DNA from: Chloroflexota bacterium
GTDB lineage: Bacteria > Chloroflexota > Limnocylindria > Limnocylindrales > CSP1-4
Length of the DNA: 33,916 nucleotides
Reading direction: 5' to 3'
NCBI GenBank assembly: GCA_027364875.1
Contig: DAHXON010000035.1
Location: 291-34,206 of the forward strand
This document shows, piece after piece, positions 7,609 through 20,134 of this stretch. The position numbers were made by a program, and so were the translations under genes. How positions within the stretch are numbered: the stretch's first letter is position 1; the number at the start of each line of letters is the position of its first letter. The notes below the pieces were generated by a model, which was not told the origin of the DNA, did no database searches, and saw only the letters and a list, made by a program, of their open reading frames with translations.

Positions 7609-7609
<1 letters not shown>
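7103..7609 (-). CDS. hoxW: [NiFe]-hydrogenase maturation protease
   Basis: 168 residues, peptidase family M52 (HoxW/HycI/HybD). After nickel insertion this enzyme removes the C-terminal extension of the large subunit. Visible motifs are VVGIGNVLRTDDGVG, where an Asp takes the place of the first nickel-sensing acidic residue (as in HycI), VVLVDADAEL with the second Asp, and LTHHVDVASL with the conserved His. The ATG shares one base with the hoxH stop codon (TGATG at 7611-7607). An upstream extension in the same frame is just the shadow of hoxH. Its single target is almost certainly the neighbouring HoxH, which carries a cleavable extension. Confidence 0.9.
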
Positions 7610-9030
<1,421 letters not shown>

Positions 9031-9042
9031 GTCTACTCCCCG

Positions 9043-9573
9043 TCAGCGACCGAACCGGGCGCCCGCCACGTTCGGGACGCGGCCGGCGAGCAGATCGTCG
9101 AGCATGTTGTAGATGAGGTCCGCGTCGGGTGGGCAGCCGGGCAGGAACACGTCGACCTTGACGACGCGGTGCACGGGCCGGGCCGTCGGCAGGAGCCTGG
9201 GCACTACCGATGAAGGCAGCTGCTTGTTGGTGGTGGCGTTCTCGATGTAGGCCCGCTCGAAGAGCGGCGGGACGCCGATCGGGTTGCGCATGCCCGGGAC
9301 GTTGGATGTCACCGCGCAGTCGCCGAAGGCGATCAGCGTCGTCGTCCGCTCGCGGACCATCTTGATCTTGTGGAGATCTTCCTCGCTCGAGACGGCGCCT
9401 TCGACCAGGCAGACGTCGACGTGCTCGGGGAACTCCTTCGTGTCCACGATCGGGCTGTAGACGAGGTCCGCCCGCTCGGTCAGCTCTAGCAGCCGCTCGT
9501 CGGTGTCCAGCAGGGACATGTGGCAGCCGGAGCAGCCATCGAGCCAGACGGTGGCCAAAGTTGGCTTGCTCAC
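9043..9573 (-). CDS. hoxY: [NiFe]-hydrogenase small subunit HoxY
   Basis: 176 residues, short small subunit without a Tat signal or membrane anchor, as in cytoplasmic group 3 enzymes. The proximal [4Fe-4S] cluster ligands are in WLDGCSGCHMSLLD, FGDCAVTSNVPG and FLPGCPPDADL. The start is the GTG at 9573, which shares one base with the hoxU stop (TAGTG) and is preceded by GAGGAG with 8 bases of spacing. It passes electrons from HoxH to the HoxU iron-sulfur clusters. Confidence 0.93.
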   Translation of the reverse strand: MSKPTLATVWLDGCSGCHMSLLDTDERLLELTERADLVYSPIVDTKEFPEHVDVCLVEGAVSSEEDLHKIKMVRERTTTLIAFGDCAVTSNVPGMRNPIGVPPLFERAYIENATTNKQLPSSVVPRLLPTARPVHRVVKVDVFLPGCPPDADLIYNMLDDLLAGRVPNVAGARFGR

Positions 9574-10286
9574 TACCCACGCTCCTCGCTGACGACCTTG
9601 AGGTATGGCAGATAGGGCCGGCGCGTCTTGCTGCCGCGCGCCACAGCCCGGCCCTTCTCGAAGAGCGCACCGGTGGGGCAGACCTGGACGCATTTGCCGC
9701 AGCTCGTGCAGGTGGTGGACTCGCCCCACGGCTTGCCCATGTCCGTGACGACCCGGGTTTCGATGCCGCGCTGCATCACGTCCCAGGTGTGGGCGCCCTC
9801 GATCTGATCGCAGACGCGGACGCAGCGCAGGCACAGGATGCAGCGGTTGTGATCTATCGCGAACAGCCGGTGACTCGCATCGATGCCCACGACCGGGCTG
9901 ATGGGCGGCAGGTCGAAGTGGGTGAGCCCGTGCTCCTCGGCCATCGACTGCAGCTCGCAGTGGTTGTTGGCCACGCAGACCGCACAGACGTGGTTGCGCT
10001 CCATGAAGAGCATCTCGATGATCGCCCGGCGGTACTCGAGTAGGCGATCGCTGTGGGCGGTGATCTCCATGCCCTCGGCGATCTGGGTGGTGCAGGCAGG
10101 CGCGAGCTTGTTGGAGCCCGCGACCTCCACCACGCACAGCCGGCAGGCGCCCCGGTCTTTGACACCGTCGAGGTGGCAGAGGGTGGGGATGTCTATCCCG
10201 TTCTCCTCGGCGACCTCCAGGATCGTCTGATCCTCGGATCCCGCGACGGCCTGGCCGTCGATCGTGAAAGTGAAGACTGTGGTCAT
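9573..10286 (-). CDS. hoxU: Hydrogenase diaphorase iron-sulfur subunit HoxU
   Basis: 237 residues, homologous to the N-terminal part of complex I NuoG. An N-terminal plant-type [2Fe-2S] domain has Cys in [15 protein letters not shown] and a later LAPAC. A His/Cys [4Fe-4S] site follows in [16 protein letters not shown]. Two 4Fe-4S ferredoxin motifs come next, [13 protein letters not shown] and [15 protein letters not shown]. It wires HoxF to HoxY. The ATG at 10286 overlaps the hoxF stop (ATGA, 4 bases) and the stop overlaps the hoxY start. Confidence 0.93.
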   Translation of the reverse strand: MTTVFTFTIDGQAVAGSEDQTILEVAEENGIDIPTLCHLDGVKDRGACRLCVVEVAGSNKLAPACTTQIAEGMEITAHSDRLLEYRRAIIEMLFMERNHVCAVCVANNHCELQSMAEEHGLTHFDLPPISPVVGIDASHRLFAIDHNRCILCLRCVRVCDQIEGAHTWDVMQRGIETRVVTDMGKPWGESTTCTSCGKCVQVCPTGALFEKGRAVARGSKTRRPYLPYLKVVSEERG

Positions 10287-11947
10287 CGGGCCACCTCGGC
10301 GGGCTTGATCGTGCAGACGCCGGCCGGGCAGACGCGATCCACGATGTGGGCCACGTACTCGTCTCGGAAGTACCGCAACGTGCTGAAGATCGGGTTCGGA
10401 GCTCCCTGCCCGAGGCCGCAAAGGCTCGTCCGCTGGACGATCGCGGCGAGCTTCTCCATCTCCTCGAGGTCCTCCATGGTGGCCTCGCCGGAGCAGATCT
10501 TGTCGAGCATCCGGTACAGCTCGGTGGTGCCGACCCGGCAGGGCGGGCACTTCCCGCAGGACTCCTCGCGGCAGAAGTCCATGAAGTAGCGGGCCACGTC
10601 GACCATGCACGAGGTGTCGTCCATGATGATCATGCCGCCCGAGCCCATGAACGAGCCCACCTTGATGAGGGACTCGTAGTCGACGGGCATGTCCAGGTAT
10701 TCCGCGGGAATGCAGCCACCGGAGGGGCCGCCGGTCTGGACCGCCTTGAAGGGCCGCCCGTCGACGATGCCGCCGCCGATGTCGTAGACGATCTCGCGGA
10801 GGGTCATTCCCATCGGCACCTCGACGAGGCCGGTGTTGACCACGCGGCCCGCGAGGGCGAAGACCTTGGTGCCCTTGCTCTTGCCGCCGGCGGCGCCGAT
10901 GTTCGAGTACCACTGGGCGCCGTTGCGGACGATCGAGGAGACGTTGGCGTAGGTCTCGACGTTGTTGATCAGCGTTGGCTTGCCCCACAGGCCGGCCACC
11001 GCCGGGTAGGGCGGCCGGGGTCGCGGCGTGCCGCGGCGGCCTTCGATCGAGGCGATCAGAGCCGTCTCCTCGCCGCAGACGAACGCGCCGGCGCCGAGGC
11101 GGACCTGGATGTCGAAGCTGAAGTTGGTTTCGGCGATGGCCGAGCCAAGGAAGCCCGACCGCTGAGCGTTGCGGATCGCCGTTCGCAGGCGGGCAACCGC
11201 GAGCGGGTACTCGGCGCGGCAGTAGATGTAGCCCTCGCTCGCCTCGACGGCATAGGCCGCGATCGCCATGCCCTCGAGGACCCGATACGGGTCGCTTTCG
11301 AGGACGCTGCGATCCATGAACGCGCCCGGATCGCCCTCGTCGGCGTTGCAGATCACGTATTTGGGGCTGCCCTGCGCTTTGGCCACGGTGGTCCACTTGA
11401 GGCCCGTGCCGTAGCCGGCGCCGCCCCGGCCGCGAAGGCCGCTGCGGGTGATCTCGTCTCGGACCTCGGCCGGGGTCATGCTGGTCAGCACCTGGCGGAG
11501 CGCTTCGTAGCCGCCGTGGGCCTGGTAGTCGTCGATGTCCTCAGGATCGATCGTGCCCATGTTCTCGGTCGCGACGCGGACCTGCTTGGAGAAGAAGGGC
11601 TCCTGGGCTTCCTTGTGGCCGTTCGGCCTGGCGGACCGCAGCTCCTCGACCACGGGCTCGAGAGTGTCCGGTGTGACTCCTCGGAGGAGCCGGCCGGTCT
11701 CCGGGATCGCGATCAGCGGGCCGGCGGCGCATAGCCCGAGGCAGCCGACACGCTTGACGGCGACGTCGGACAGGCCGGCCTCGGCGACTTTCTCGCCGAG
11801 CTTCTTGAGGATGAGGTCCGACTGGGCGGACACGCAGCTGGCCGCGCAACAGACGCTGGCGGTGACCCTCGCCGGGCCCTCGGGCGCAGCGCCGCCGTGG
11901 CCGGTGACGGGACGCGGCCGGGGCCGCGCCGCAGGCATCTCGCTCAC
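10283..11947 (-). CDS. hoxF: Hydrogenase diaphorase NAD/FMN subunit HoxF
   Basis: 554 residues. Residues about 28-105 are a thioredoxin-like [2Fe-2S] domain (Cys33 and Cys38 in CCAASC, then CLGLC). The NuoF-like core follows, with the FMN site [13 protein letters not shown], the NADH site around [19 protein letters not shown], an SLBB segment and the [4Fe-4S] motif ESCGKCPPC. The C-terminus ends soon after [10 protein letters not shown], which looks like the start of the extra ferredoxin domain found in HydB-type proteins, cut short here. The GTG at 11947 overlaps the hoxE stop (GTGA); the ATG at 11938 is an alternative. The subunit is the NAD(H) entry and exit point of the enzyme. Confidence 0.93.
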   Translation of the reverse strand: MSEMPAARPRPRPVTGHGGAAPEGPARVTASVCCAASCVSAQSDLILKKLGEKVAEAGLSDVAVKRVGCLGLCAAGPLIAIPETGRLLRGVTPDTLEPVVEELRSARPNGHKEAQEPFFSKQVRVATENMGTIDPEDIDDYQAHGGYEALRQVLTSMTPAEVRDEITRSGLRGRGGAGYGTGLKWTTVAKAQGSPKYVICNADEGDPGAFMDRSVLESDPYRVLEGMAIAAYAVEASEGYIYCRAEYPLAVARLRTAIRNAQRSGFLGSAIAETNFSFDIQVRLGAGAFVCGEETALIASIEGRRGTPRPRPPYPAVAGLWGKPTLINNVETYANVSSIVRNGAQWYSNIGAAGGKSKGTKVFALAGRVVNTGLVEVPMGMTLREIVYDIGGGIVDGRPFKAVQTGGPSGGCIPAEYLDMPVDYESLIKVGSFMGSGGMIIMDDTSCMVDVARYFMDFCREESCGKCPPCRVGTTELYRMLDKICSGEATMEDLEEMEKLAAIVQRTSLCGLGQGAPNPIFSTLRYFRDEYVAHIVDRVCPAGVCTIKPAEVAR

Positions 11948-12435
11948 ATTGCCTCCAGTCGAGCGATCAGCTCGTCGGGCTTGATCTTGCCCTGGGCTTC
12001 GCCGTCGATGATGACCGCCGGTGCCAGGCTGCAGGCTCCGACGCAACGCGCCGTGAGCAGGGACAGCTTGTTGTCCGCCGTGGTCTGGCGCGGCTTGATG
12101 CCGTACTTGTCGTGAAGCCCGGCCAGGATGTCCTTGGCCCCGTTGATGTAGCAGGCCGTGCCCATGCAGACCACGCAGGTGTGCTCGCCCTGGGGCTTGA
12201 GGGTGAAGAACGAGTAGAAGGTCGCGACGCCGTAGACCTTCGAGGGGGGCACGCCGAGGATGTCGCTCACGTACTGGAGAGCGTCGTCGTCCAGAAAGCC
12301 GAAGGCCTCCTGGGCGGCGTGGAGCGCCTCGATCAAGGCCTCCGGTCGGTCGCCCAGACGGCGCATCCGAGTCTCGACGATCTTCCAGCGTTTGTCGTCT
12401 GTTGGAGCCGATCTCTTGGCGTTGAGTACTGGCAT
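11944..12435 (-). CDS. hoxE: Hydrogenase diaphorase subunit HoxE (NuoE-like)
   Basis: 163 residues with a thioredoxin-like [2Fe-2S] fold. Cluster ligands are in VVCMGTACY (C-x4-C) and [10 protein letters not shown] (C-x3-C). The helical N-terminus [18 protein letters not shown] and the segment [11 protein letters not shown] are typical of NuoE/HoxE. It is the first gene of the hoxEFUYH-W operon, and its ATG follows GAGGAA. HoxE is found in many but not all group 3d enzymes and is thought to help connect the diaphorase to other electron carriers. Confidence 0.92.
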   Translation of the reverse strand: MPVLNAKRSAPTDDKRWKIVETRMRRLGDRPEALIEALHAAQEAFGFLDDDALQYVSDILGVPPSKVYGVATFYSFFTLKPQGEHTCVVCMGTACYINGAKDILAGLHDKYGIKPRQTTADNKLSLLTARCVGACSLAPAVIIDGEAQGKIKPDELIARLEAM

Positions 12436-13015
12436 TTCTTCCTCGGGCGCGCGACGCCGGCGTCCCGCCGGTCAGGTGGCGTGGGTCGGGTCCTTGTGGC
12501 CGGGTCTGCGGGTGACCATCGGGCCGTCCGGTGTGGACGGCATTCGGTCGCAATTCCGGCCGGTGTGACGGTTCTCGCGCCCGGGCATCGACCCCGGCGC
12601 GATTGGCGATGTGCTGGGAGCGTTCGGCCGTGATCCAGCAGTGGACGAGGGCCTTCATGGGGATCGGCCGGATTCCCGGCCAGCCATAGGACAGGATGGG
12701 GGTCGGGGCCCGGCGGGGCGAGGTCCATCAGGTCCGGATACCCCGGGCCTCTGTCGCTAGATGCACGGTCCTACCGGCCCGTCCATCCGGACCAAGCGTC
12801 CGCGGCGCCTCGTGTCGCACCCGGTAGCCTCAGATGTGCGTCGCCGTCTCAAGCGGGCCTTTCGTCGCGCTGCCGGAGCGTTACACGTGCACGACGAAAT
12901 TTCGGGCAACCCACGTCTTCAGCAAATCCAAAGGTCAGGTTCAGGAAGCTGGTCGAGTCGGCTGAGACGAACAGAGGATCCGGGCGGATGGCCGGCCGGG
13001 TCCGGGAGTTGCGAG
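12436..13015. promoter_or_regulatory. Divergent control region between hoxE and second lepB
   Basis: 580 bases without a supported gene. Two symmetric sites lie on the hox side: the self-complementary 12-mer GACGCCGGCGTC at 12453-12464, just upstream of the hoxE ribosome binding site, and CCGTCC-5 bases-GGACGG at 12524-12540. Either could be an operator. I could not find a convincing -35/-10 pair for hox. The part nearer lepB (about 12895-12960) is less GC-rich than its surroundings and may hold that gene's promoter. Confidence 0.4.
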
Positions 13016-13573
13016 ATGGTCCGAGCTCAAGGTCAGCGGCGATTCGGGGTCCCGAGCCTGCGCCCCCGGTTGCGCCGCCGGTGGCTGGCATTGGCCGCCA
13101 CGGTCGCCGCGGTGGCCGCCGCGGTCGTTGTGTTTGCGTCGCCGTTCTTCATCTCGAGCATCAGCATGGCCTCGACCATCCAGCCGGGCGAAGTGGTGCT
13201 CGTGGACCGCATGAGCATGCCTCTCGGACTCCAACACGGGGAGGTCATCGTCTTCTACCCGCCGACCATCTCGTCGAACGTCCCGTTCATCAAGAGGATC
13301 ATCGGGCTGCCCGGCGACCACATTTCGATCGTTGACGGGCTCGTGTACGTCAACGGGACCAAGCTCGACGAGACTTATCTGGCCCCGAACACGCTCACGA
13401 CTACAAACGTCGACGATTTCGAGCTCACCGTTCCCGCCGGCACCGTCTTCGTGCTCGGCGACGATCGAACCAACTCCTGGGATTCCCGAGACTACGGTCC
13501 GGTTCCGGACTCCAGCATCATTGGGCGGGCGTGGCTGGTCGTGAGCCCCAGCTTCTCGCTGTCCGTGCTCTGA
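13016..13573 (+). CDS. lepB: Signal peptidase I (second copy)
   Basis: 185 residues from the ATG at 13016, which follows GGGAG with 7 bases of spacing; the frame is open further upstream but without family similarity. A basic N-terminus and one membrane segment (about 24-46) precede the Ser box, which reads SISMASTIQPG with catalytic Ser50. The usual SMxPT Pro is replaced by Ser. The Lys box FIKRIIGLPGD gives Lys93, and the C-terminal box GDDRTNSWDSRDYGPV is intact. All key residues are present, so it should be active. It differs clearly from the copy at 3300-3938, suggesting distinct substrate sets. It is convergent with gltD. Confidence 0.9.
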   Translation: MVRAQGQRRFGVPSLRPRLRRRWLALAATVAAVAAAVVVFASPFFISSISMASTIQPGEVVLVDRMSMPLGLQHGEVIVFYPPTISSNVPFIKRIIGLPGDHISIVDGLVYVNGTKLDETYLAPNTLTTTNVDDFELTVPAGTVFVLGDDRTNSWDSRDYGPVPDSSIIGRAWLVVSPSFSLSVL

Positions 13574-13643
13574 GAAACATACGAGCCCGCCGCGTGCCGC
13601 CGAACGGAGGAACAGGGGCCCGGATCGCGCGCGACCGGCTCGA

Positions 13644-15134
13644 CTAGTAGTCGGGCAGCATCGTCTCGCCGTACATGAGGAACTTGTCCACGGCCCGGGC
13701 CGCCTGGCGGCCTTCGTGAATGGCCCAGACGACGAGTGACTGTCCGCGCGAGCAGTCGCCGGCGGAGAAGACCCCGGGGACCGTGGTCATGAAGTCGCCG
13801 TCGTGGACGATGTTGCCCCGGTGGTCCAGTTTGCAGCCGAACGCGGCCGGCAGCTCCGGGGCGGGTCCCACGAAGCCCATCGCCAGCAGGACCAGGTCCG
13901 CCGGAAGAGTCTTCTCGGAGCCGGCCACTTCGCGCATCTCCGGCCTGGCTCCGGGAACATGGACCCACTCGATGTCCACGGTTTCGATGGCGGTCACCCG
14001 GGCCGAGCCATCCGTCCCCTCGCCGATGAACCGGCGGGTGTTGACCAGGTAGCGGCGAGGATCGGCGCCCCAGAGAGCGGCCGCTTCCTCCTGCCCGTAG
14101 TCCATCTTGTAGACCTTGGGCCACTGCGGCCAGGGGTTGTCCTTGGCCCGCGTCTCCGGCGGCCGTGGCAGGATCTCGAGCTGGGTGACGGTTTTCGCGC
14201 CCTGGCGGATGGCCGTCCCGACGCAGTCGGTGCCGGTGTCGCCGCCGCCGACGACGATCACGTTCTTGCCCGCGGCGGAGATCGACGTGGCCGGGCCGCC
14301 GAGCACCGCTCGGGTGTTCGCGCTGAGGAAGTCCATCGCGAAATGGACTCCCGGAAGCTCGCGCCCGGGCACCCGAAGGTCGCGCGGGACGGTTGAGCCG
14401 ACCGCCAGCACCACCGCGTCGAAATCGCGGACCAGCGCTTCGGGGGCGAGGTCGCGGCCGATGGCGGTGGAAGTCACGAACGAGACGCCCTCGGCCTCGA
14501 GCAGCTTGACGCGCCGCTCCACGACGCCCTTGTCCAGCTTCATGTTCGGGATGCCGTACATGAGCAGCCCGCCGACGCGGTCGTCGCGCTCGTACACGGT
14601 CACGGCGTGGCCGGCGCGGTTGAGCTGCGCGGCGGCCGAAAGGCCAGCCGGCCCCGAGCCGACCACAGCAACCTTGAAGCCGGTCCGCGACAGCGGCGGC
14701 TCGGGGACCACCCAGCCTTCGCGGAAGGCGCGGTCGATGATCTCGGCCTCGATGGTCTTGATCGTCACGGGCTCGGCGGTTCGGCCGAGGGTGCAGGAGC
14801 CTTCGCAGGGCGCGGGGCAGACGCGGCCGGTGAACTCGGGGAAGTTGTTGGTCTTGTGGAGGCGGATGATCGCCTCCCGCCACTGGCCGCGATAGACCAG
14901 GTCGTTCCACTCGGGGATGACGTTGTGGATCGGGCAGCCCATCGCCATGCCGGCCACGAGCTCGCCGGTGTGGCAGTAGGGGATGCCGCAGTCCATGCAG
15001 CGGGCGCCCTGCTGCTTGAGCGTGGCTTCGTCGTACGGCGGGTGCGACTCCTGCCAGTCCTTGATCCGCTCCAGTGGCGGGCGGGTGTGAGCGGGCTCGC
15101 GCTCGAACTCCATGAAACCGGTCGGCTTGCCCAT
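13644..15134 (-). CDS. gltD: Glutamate synthase small subunit
   Basis: 496 residues, the usual length. The N-terminal domain binds [4Fe-4S] clusters through [11 protein letters not shown] and [12 protein letters not shown]. An FAD site ([17 protein letters not shown]) and an NADPH site ([15 protein letters not shown]) follow, with [13 protein letters not shown] near the end. It feeds electrons from NADPH to GltB. The ATG at 15134 lies 2 bases after the gltB stop, so the pair is co-translated. A longer frame upstream is a shadow of gltB. Confidence 0.95.
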   Translation of the reverse strand: MGKPTGFMEFEREPAHTRPPLERIKDWQESHPPYDEATLKQQGARCMDCGIPYCHTGELVAGMAMGCPIHNVIPEWNDLVYRGQWREAIIRLHKTNNFPEFTGRVCPAPCEGSCTLGRTAEPVTIKTIEAEIIDRAFREGWVVPEPPLSRTGFKVAVVGSGPAGLSAAAQLNRAGHAVTVYERDDRVGGLLMYGIPNMKLDKGVVERRVKLLEAEGVSFVTSTAIGRDLAPEALVRDFDAVVLAVGSTVPRDLRVPGRELPGVHFAMDFLSANTRAVLGGPATSISAAGKNVIVVGGGDTGTDCVGTAIRQGAKTVTQLEILPRPPETRAKDNPWPQWPKVYKMDYGQEEAAALWGADPRRYLVNTRRFIGEGTDGSARVTAIETVDIEWVHVPGARPEMREVAGSEKTLPADLVLLAMGFVGPAPELPAAFGCKLDHRGNIVHDGDFMTTVPGVFSAGDCSRGQSLVVWAIHEGRQAARAVDKFLMYGETMLPDY

Positions 15135-15136
15135 CT

Positions 15137-18100
15137 CTAGTTCCCTGCCACACGCTTGGCGTCGCGGACGTTGTCGTCGAAGGCGGCCATCTCGGCCTCG
15201 GCCTGCGAGAGGCCGCGCGCCCGCATCCGGGCCTGAGCCTCGACGACTCGCCGGTAGTCGTTGGGGACGATGCGAATGAACCTGTTGACGGTCGTCTGCC
15301 AGTCGTCGAGCAGCGCCTTCGCCCTCGGGCTGGCGGTGTATTCGGCGTGGCGCTCCACGAGCCGCCGAACGAGGGCAATCTCGTCGGGATCCGAGAGCGG
15401 GAACAGCTGGACCATCTCCTTGTTGCAGACCCGCTCGAAGCCGCCGCCCGCCGCTCCGCCTTCGCCGCTCTCGTCGAGGACGTAGGCGACGCCGCCGGAC
15501 ATGCCCGCGGCGAAGTTGCGGCCGGTCCGGCCGATCACGACGACGCGGCCGCCGGTCATGTACTCGCAGGCGTGATCGCCGACGCCCTCCACGACCGCGT
15601 GGACACCGGAGTTGCGGACGCAGAACCGCTCGCCGGCGATGCCGCGGATGTACGCCTCGCCGGACGTGGCGCCATAGAAGGCGACGTTGCCGGTGATGAC
15701 GTTCTCCTCCGCCACGAAGGCCGACTCGCGGGGCGGCATCAGGACGATCTTGCCGCCCGACAGCCCCTTGCCCAGGTAGTCGTTGGCGTCGCCTTCGAGG
15801 GTCAGGGTCACGCCGTTCGGGATGAAGGCACCGAAGCTCTGCCCGGCCGAACCGCGGAAGTGGAGCTTGATCGTGTCCTCGGGCAGGCCCTTGCCGCCGT
15901 AGCGGCGTGAGACCTCGGATCCGAGCGACGTGCCGACGACCCGGTTGACGTTCCGGATCGCCATTTCGGCCTCCACCTTCTCGCCCCGGGCGAGCGCGGG
16001 CTCGCACAGCGGGATCAGCGTCGTGGAGTCCAGGGAAGCCTCGACGTTGTGCTCCTGGCTGATCTGGCAGGTCCGGAGCGTCGTCTTTGGCACCGGCGGC
16101 TGGAAGAGGATCCGGCTGAAGTCGAGATTGTGGGCCTTCCAGTGATCGATCGCCCGCCGCATCTCCAGGCGCTCGGTGTGGCCGACCATCTCGTCGAAGG
16201 TCCGGAAGCCGAGCTCGGCCATGTACTCGCGGACTTCCTGGGCCACGAAGTTCATGAAGTTGACCACGTACTGCGGGTCGCCGTCGAAGCGCTTGCGCAG
16301 CTCGGGGTCCTGCGTGGCGATGCCCACCGGGCAGGTGTTGAGATGGCAGACGCGCATCATCACGCAGCCCAGAGTGACCAGCGGCGCGGTCGAGAAGCCG
16401 AACTCCTCCGCACCCAGGAGCGCCCCGACGACGACGTCGCGGCCGGTCTTCATCTGGCCGTCCACCTCGAGCGCCACGCGCGAGCGGAGGTCGTTCATGA
16501 GCAGCACCTGGTTCGTCTCGGCGATGCCGAGCTCCCAGGGGAGGCCGGCGTGCTTGATCGACCCGAGGGGCGAGGCGCCCGTGCCGCCGTCATAGCCGCT
16601 GATCAGGATCACGTCCGCGTGGGCCTTGGCCACGCCCGCGGCGATGGTCCCGACGCCCACCTCCGAGACGAGCTTCACGGAGATGCGCGCGTCGCGGTTG
16701 GCGTTCTTGAGGTCGTGGATCAGCTCCGCGAGATCCTCGATGGAGTAGATGTCGTGATGCGGTGGCGGTGAGATCAGGCCCACGCCCGGAGTGGAGTGGC
16801 GGACCCGGGCGATCCAGGGATAGACCTTGTGGCCGGGCAGCTGGCCGCCCTCGCCGGGCTTGGCTCCCTGGGCCATCTTGATCTGGATCTCGCGCGCGCT
16901 CACGAGGTACTCCGACGTGACGCCGAAGCGGCCCGAGGCGACCTGCTTGATCGCGCTCTTGAGCGAATCGCCGTTGGCCAGCGTCTCGAAGCGGGCCGGA
17001 TCCTCGCCGCCCTCGCCCGTGTTCGACTTGCCGCCGAGGCGGTTCATCGCGATCGCGAGCGCCTCGTGGGCTTCCTGGGAGATGGAGCCGTAGCTCATCG
17101 CCCCGGTCTTGAAGCGCTTGACGATGGACTCCACCGGCTCGACCTCGTCGATCGAGAGCGGCTGGCGGTGGTTCGACTTGAACTCCATCAGGCCGCGCAA
17201 CGTGCACAGGCCGTCGGACTGGTCGTCGATGAGCCTGGAGTATTCCTTGAACGCCTGGTAGCTGCCGCTCCGCGTCGCGTACTGGAGCTGCGAGATGGAC
17301 AGCGGCGTGAACAGGTGGTTCTCGCCCTCGGCCCGGTACTGGATGCTGCCGCCGACGCCGAGTTGCTTGTGATAGATCGGCCGCTTGGGCGGGTAGGCTC
17401 GGTCCTGGCGCATCTTCACTTCGCGCGCGACCACGTCGATGCCCACGCCGCCGATGCGAGTTGGCGTGCCGTTGAAGTACTCGTCGACGAAGTCCTGGTT
17501 GAGTCCGAGGGCCTCGAAGACCTGGGCGCCGTGGTAGCTCTGGATGGTGCTGATGCCCATCTTGGAGATGACCTTGACGATGCCCTTGGCGATGGCCTTG
17601 ATGTACTTCTTCTCAGCGTGTTCCGCGTCGCCGGCGAGCATGCCGAGGCGGACCTGATCGTGGACCGTCTCGAAGGCGAGATACGGGTTGATCGCGCTCG
17701 CGCCGTAGCCGATCAGCAGGGCGAAGTGATGGACTTCGCGAGGCTCGCCCGTCTCCACGACGAGCCCGACACGGGTGCGAGTGCCGGCCCGGACGAGGTG
17801 ATGGTGGACCGCCGAGACGGCGAGGAGGGCCGGGATGGGGGCGTCGGAGGCGTCGTGGCCGCGGTCCGACAGGATGATGATGTTGTAGCCCTCGTCGATC
17901 GCCTCGCTGGCCCGTTCGCGGACCTGCTCGATGGCCTTGCGAAGAGCGGCCCCGCCGCCGCCCACGCGATACAGGATCGGCAGGGTGATCGACTTGAAGC
18001 CATGAAGGTCGGCTCTGGCCGAGCCCTTGCCGGAGGCGTCGCCCGTAGAGAGGGCCCGGATCTTCTCGAGCTCCTCGTTGGTGAGGACCGGCGAGGGCAA

Positions 18101-19798
18101 CTCGAGCTGGTGGGCACAGTTGGGCTCCGGCTCCAGGAGGTTGCCCTCCGGCCCGATGGCCATCTCCGTGGCGGTGATGATCTCTTCGCGGATCGCGTCG
18201 ATGGGCGGGTTGGTGACCTGGGCGAAGAGCTGCTTGAAGTACGAATACAGGATCTGCGGCCGCTCCGAGAGGACGGCGAGGGCCTGGTCGTTGCCCATCG
18301 CGCCGACCGGGTCCGTGCCCGTGGAGGCCATCGGGTTGATGATCATCCGGACGTCCTCGGCGGTGTAGCCGAAGACCTCCTGGCGTCGTAGAACCGTCTC
18401 GTGGTCGGGCTCGATCACGCGGGCCGGGGGCGGCAGCTCGGTCAGGCGGACGAGCCAGTCGCGGACCCACTGGCCGTATGGATGCTCGGTCGCGACACGG
18501 CGCTTGAGCTCGTCGTCGGAGACGATGCGCTGCTCGGAGGTATCCACGAGGAACATCCGGCCCGGCTGAAGGCGCCCCTTGGAGACGATCTTCTCGGGCG
18601 GGATGTCGAGGACGCCGGCTTCGGAGGACATGATCACCCGGTCGTCCGATGTGACGTAGTAGCGAGCCGGTCGAAGGCCGTTTCGGTCGAGCGTGGCGCC
18701 GATGCGCAGGCCGTCCGTGAAAGCGATCGACGCGGGGCCGTCCCAGGGCTCCATCAGGCAGGAGTGGAACTCGTAGAAGGCCCGCTTGTCCGGCGCCATG
18801 GACTCGTGGTGCTGCCAGGGCTCCGGGACCATCATCATCAGTCCGTGGGCGAGCGAGCGCCCGGAGAGGTAGAGCAGCTCCAGGACGTTGTCCACGATCG
18901 CCGAGTCGGAGCCTTCCGTGTCGATCTCCGGAAGGGCTTTGGTCAGCTCTTCGCCGAAGAGCTTGGAGCTGAACTGGCTGCGGCGGGCGTGCATCCAGTT
19001 GACGTTGCCGCGGAGCGTGTTGATCTCGCCGTTGTGGGAGATGTAGCGGTACGGATGGGCTCGCGGCCAGGACGGGAACGTGTTCGTCGAGAACCGGGAG
19101 TGGACCATCGCGATGGCGCTCTCGACCCGCTCGTCGGCGAGATCCGGGTAGAAGACCCGCAGCTGCGAGGCGTTGAGCATGCCCTTGTAGACGATCGTCC
19201 GGCAGCTCAGCGATGGGATGTAGAAGTAGCCGCGGCTGGGGATGGCCGACCGTGAAACGGCCTTCTCGACGAGGCGGCGGACGACGTACAGCTTGCGCTC
19301 GAAGGCGAGGTCCTCGACGAGACCCTGCGGCCGGTCGATGAAGACCTGGCGGATCAGCGGCTGAGCGGCTTTCGCGCTCATGCCGAGGGTCGAGTTCTCG
19401 GTGGGGACGTCGCGCCAGCCTAGGAAGTGAAGGCCCTCTTCTTCGACGACCTGCTCGAAGAGCCTGAAGCAGTCGACCCGGCTGACCTTGTCCTGCGGCA
19501 GGAAGACCATGCCGACGCCGTAGCCACCCTTGCCCCGGAGTCTCACGCCGGATTTCTCCGCGACGTCGGCCAGGAATCGATGGGGGATCTGGATCGTGAT
19601 CCCGGCTCCGTCGCCGGTGTTCTTCTCCGACCCGCTCGCGCCTCGATGCTCGAGGTTCACGAGAACGGTGAGGGCGTCGCGGACGATGTCGTGGGAAGGC
19701 CGGCCCGGGATGTCCACGACGAAGCCGAAGCCGCACGCGTCATGCTCGAACCTGGGATCGTACAGACCCTGTGCCCGAGGAACGCCCGACTGCCTCAA
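15137..19798 (-). CDS. gltB: Glutamate synthase large subunit
   Basis: 1553 residues. It makes two glutamates from glutamine and 2-oxoglutarate. Cys22 in HDACGFGFV is the glutaminase nucleophile, exposed when the first 21 residues are removed. Domains in order are glutamine amidotransferase (about 22-400), central domain, FMN-binding synthase domain ([13 protein letters not shown], then [12 protein letters not shown]), the [3Fe-4S] cluster [12 protein letters not shown], and the GXGXG helix domain at the C-terminus. The only usable start in this frame is the TTG at 19798; AAGGA lies about 10 bases upstream. TTG may lower expression. GltD follows directly. Confidence 0.95.
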   Translation of the reverse strand: MRQSGVPRAQGLYDPRFEHDACGFGFVVDIPGRPSHDIVRDALTVLVNLEHRGASGSEKNTGDGAGITIQIPHRFLADVAEKSGVRLRGKGGYGVGMVFLPQDKVSRVDCFRLFEQVVEEEGLHFLGWRDVPTENSTLGMSAKAAQPLIRQVFIDRPQGLVEDLAFERKLYVVRRLVEKAVSRSAIPSRGYFYIPSLSCRTIVYKGMLNASQLRVFYPDLADERVESAIAMVHSRFSTNTFPSWPRAHPYRYISHNGEINTLRGNVNWMHARRSQFSSKLFGEELTKALPEIDTEGSDSAIVDNVLELLYLSGRSLAHGLMMMVPEPWQHHESMAPDKRAFYEFHSCLMEPWDGPASIAFTDGLRIGATLDRNGLRPARYYVTSDDRVIMSSEAGVLDIPPEKIVSKGRLQPGRMFLVDTSEQRIVSDDELKRRVATEHPYGQWVRDWLVRLTELPPPARVIEPDHETVLRRQEVFGYTAEDVRMIINPMASTGTDPVGAMGNDQALAVLSERPQILYSYFKQLFAQVTNPPIDAIREEIITATEMAIGPEGNLLEPEPNCAHQLELPSPVLTNEELEKIRALSTGDASGKGSARADLHGFKSITLPILYRVGGGGAALRKAIEQVRERASEAIDEGYNIIILSDRGHDASDAPIPALLAVSAVHHHLVRAGTRTRVGLVVETGEPREVHHFALLIGYGASAINPYLAFETVHDQVRLGMLAGDAEHAEKKYIKAIAKGIVKVISKMGISTIQSYHGAQVFEALGLNQDFVDEYFNGTPTRIGGVGIDVVAREVKMRQDRAYPPKRPIYHKQLGVGGSIQYRAEGENHLFTPLSISQLQYATRSGSYQAFKEYSRLIDDQSDGLCTLRGLMEFKSNHRQPLSIDEVEPVESIVKRFKTGAMSYGSISQEAHEALAIAMNRLGGKSNTGEGGEDPARFETLANGDSLKSAIKQVASGRFGVTSEYLVSAREIQIKMAQGAKPGEGGQLPGHKVYPWIARVRHSTPGVGLISPPPHHDIYSIEDLAELIHDLKNANRDARISVKLVSEVGVGTIAAGVAKAHADVILISGYDGGTGASPLGSIKHAGLPWELGIAETNQVLLMNDLRSRVALEVDGQMKTGRDVVVGALLGAEEFGFSTAPLVTLGCVMMRVCHLNTCPVGIATQDPELRKRFDGDPQYVVNFMNFVAQEVREYMAELGFRTFDEMVGHTERLEMRRAIDHWKAHNLDFSRILFQPPVPKTTLRTCQISQEHNVEASLDSTTLIPLCEPALARGEKVEAEMAIRNVNRVVGTSLGSEVSRRYGGKGLPEDTIKLHFRGSAGQSFGAFIPNGVTLTLEGDANDYLGKGLSGGKIVLMPPRESAFVAEENVITGNVAFYGATSGEAYIRGIAGERFCVRNSGVHAVVEGVGDHACEYMTGGRVVVIGRTGRNFAAGMSGGVAYVLDESGEGGAAGGGFERVCNKEMVQLFPLSDPDEIALVRRLVERHAEYTASPRAKALLDDWQTTVNRFIRIVPNDYRRVVEAQARMRARGLSQAEAEMAAFDDNVRDAKRVAGN

Positions 19799-19929
19799 CT
19801 TGGTGCCGTCCTTGCTCGACTGCTCTCGTCGGCGCCCTACGCCGCCGACGCGACTACCGGCTCCACTGTATGGGAGCCCCTTTTCCTCCGCGGAAAGGCG
19901 AGTTTCGGTGAGGATGGCGGCTCAGGTCA

Positions 19930-19947
19930 AGGTTGCGAAGGTTGCGA
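19930..19947. repeat. 9-bp tandem repeat in the gltB upstream region
   Basis: AGGTTGCGA occurs twice in direct succession, 132 bases upstream of the gltB start, in the 336-base divergent region 19799-20134. A direct repeat here could be a regulator site for gltB or for the membrane protein on the other side. Nothing else was recognised in this region apart from the AGGAGG ribosome binding site at 20123-20128. Confidence 0.4.
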
Positions 19948-20134
19948 ATGAGTGACGAGGGGGTAGGCATCGGGAAACCCGCGCGGCGCCCCGGCCGTGG
20001 CCCCGATTGCGTTGTCGCGCTTCCAGCCGCCCACTCGCGCTAGACTTCGGTTGCCTCGTTCGAAGGCTTCGGAGGGGCCGGAGAGCCAGGCGGCGGGCTG
20101 TGCCCACCGAGCAGGCATCGTCAGGAGGATCGCA

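Noticed and set aside
10346-11734. 462-codon plus-strand open frame inside hoxF
   Set aside because: Antisense shadow of a conserved gene; no start signal or motif.
10283-12658. 791-residue version of HoxF starting upstream of hoxE
   Set aside because: The first 230 or so residues are hoxE read in another frame. The GTG at 11947, overlapping the hoxE stop, is the natural start.
16796-18391. 531-codon plus-strand open frame inside gltB
   Set aside because: Lies wholly antisense to a conserved gene; Val/Asp/Leu-rich translation typical of an antisense shadow.
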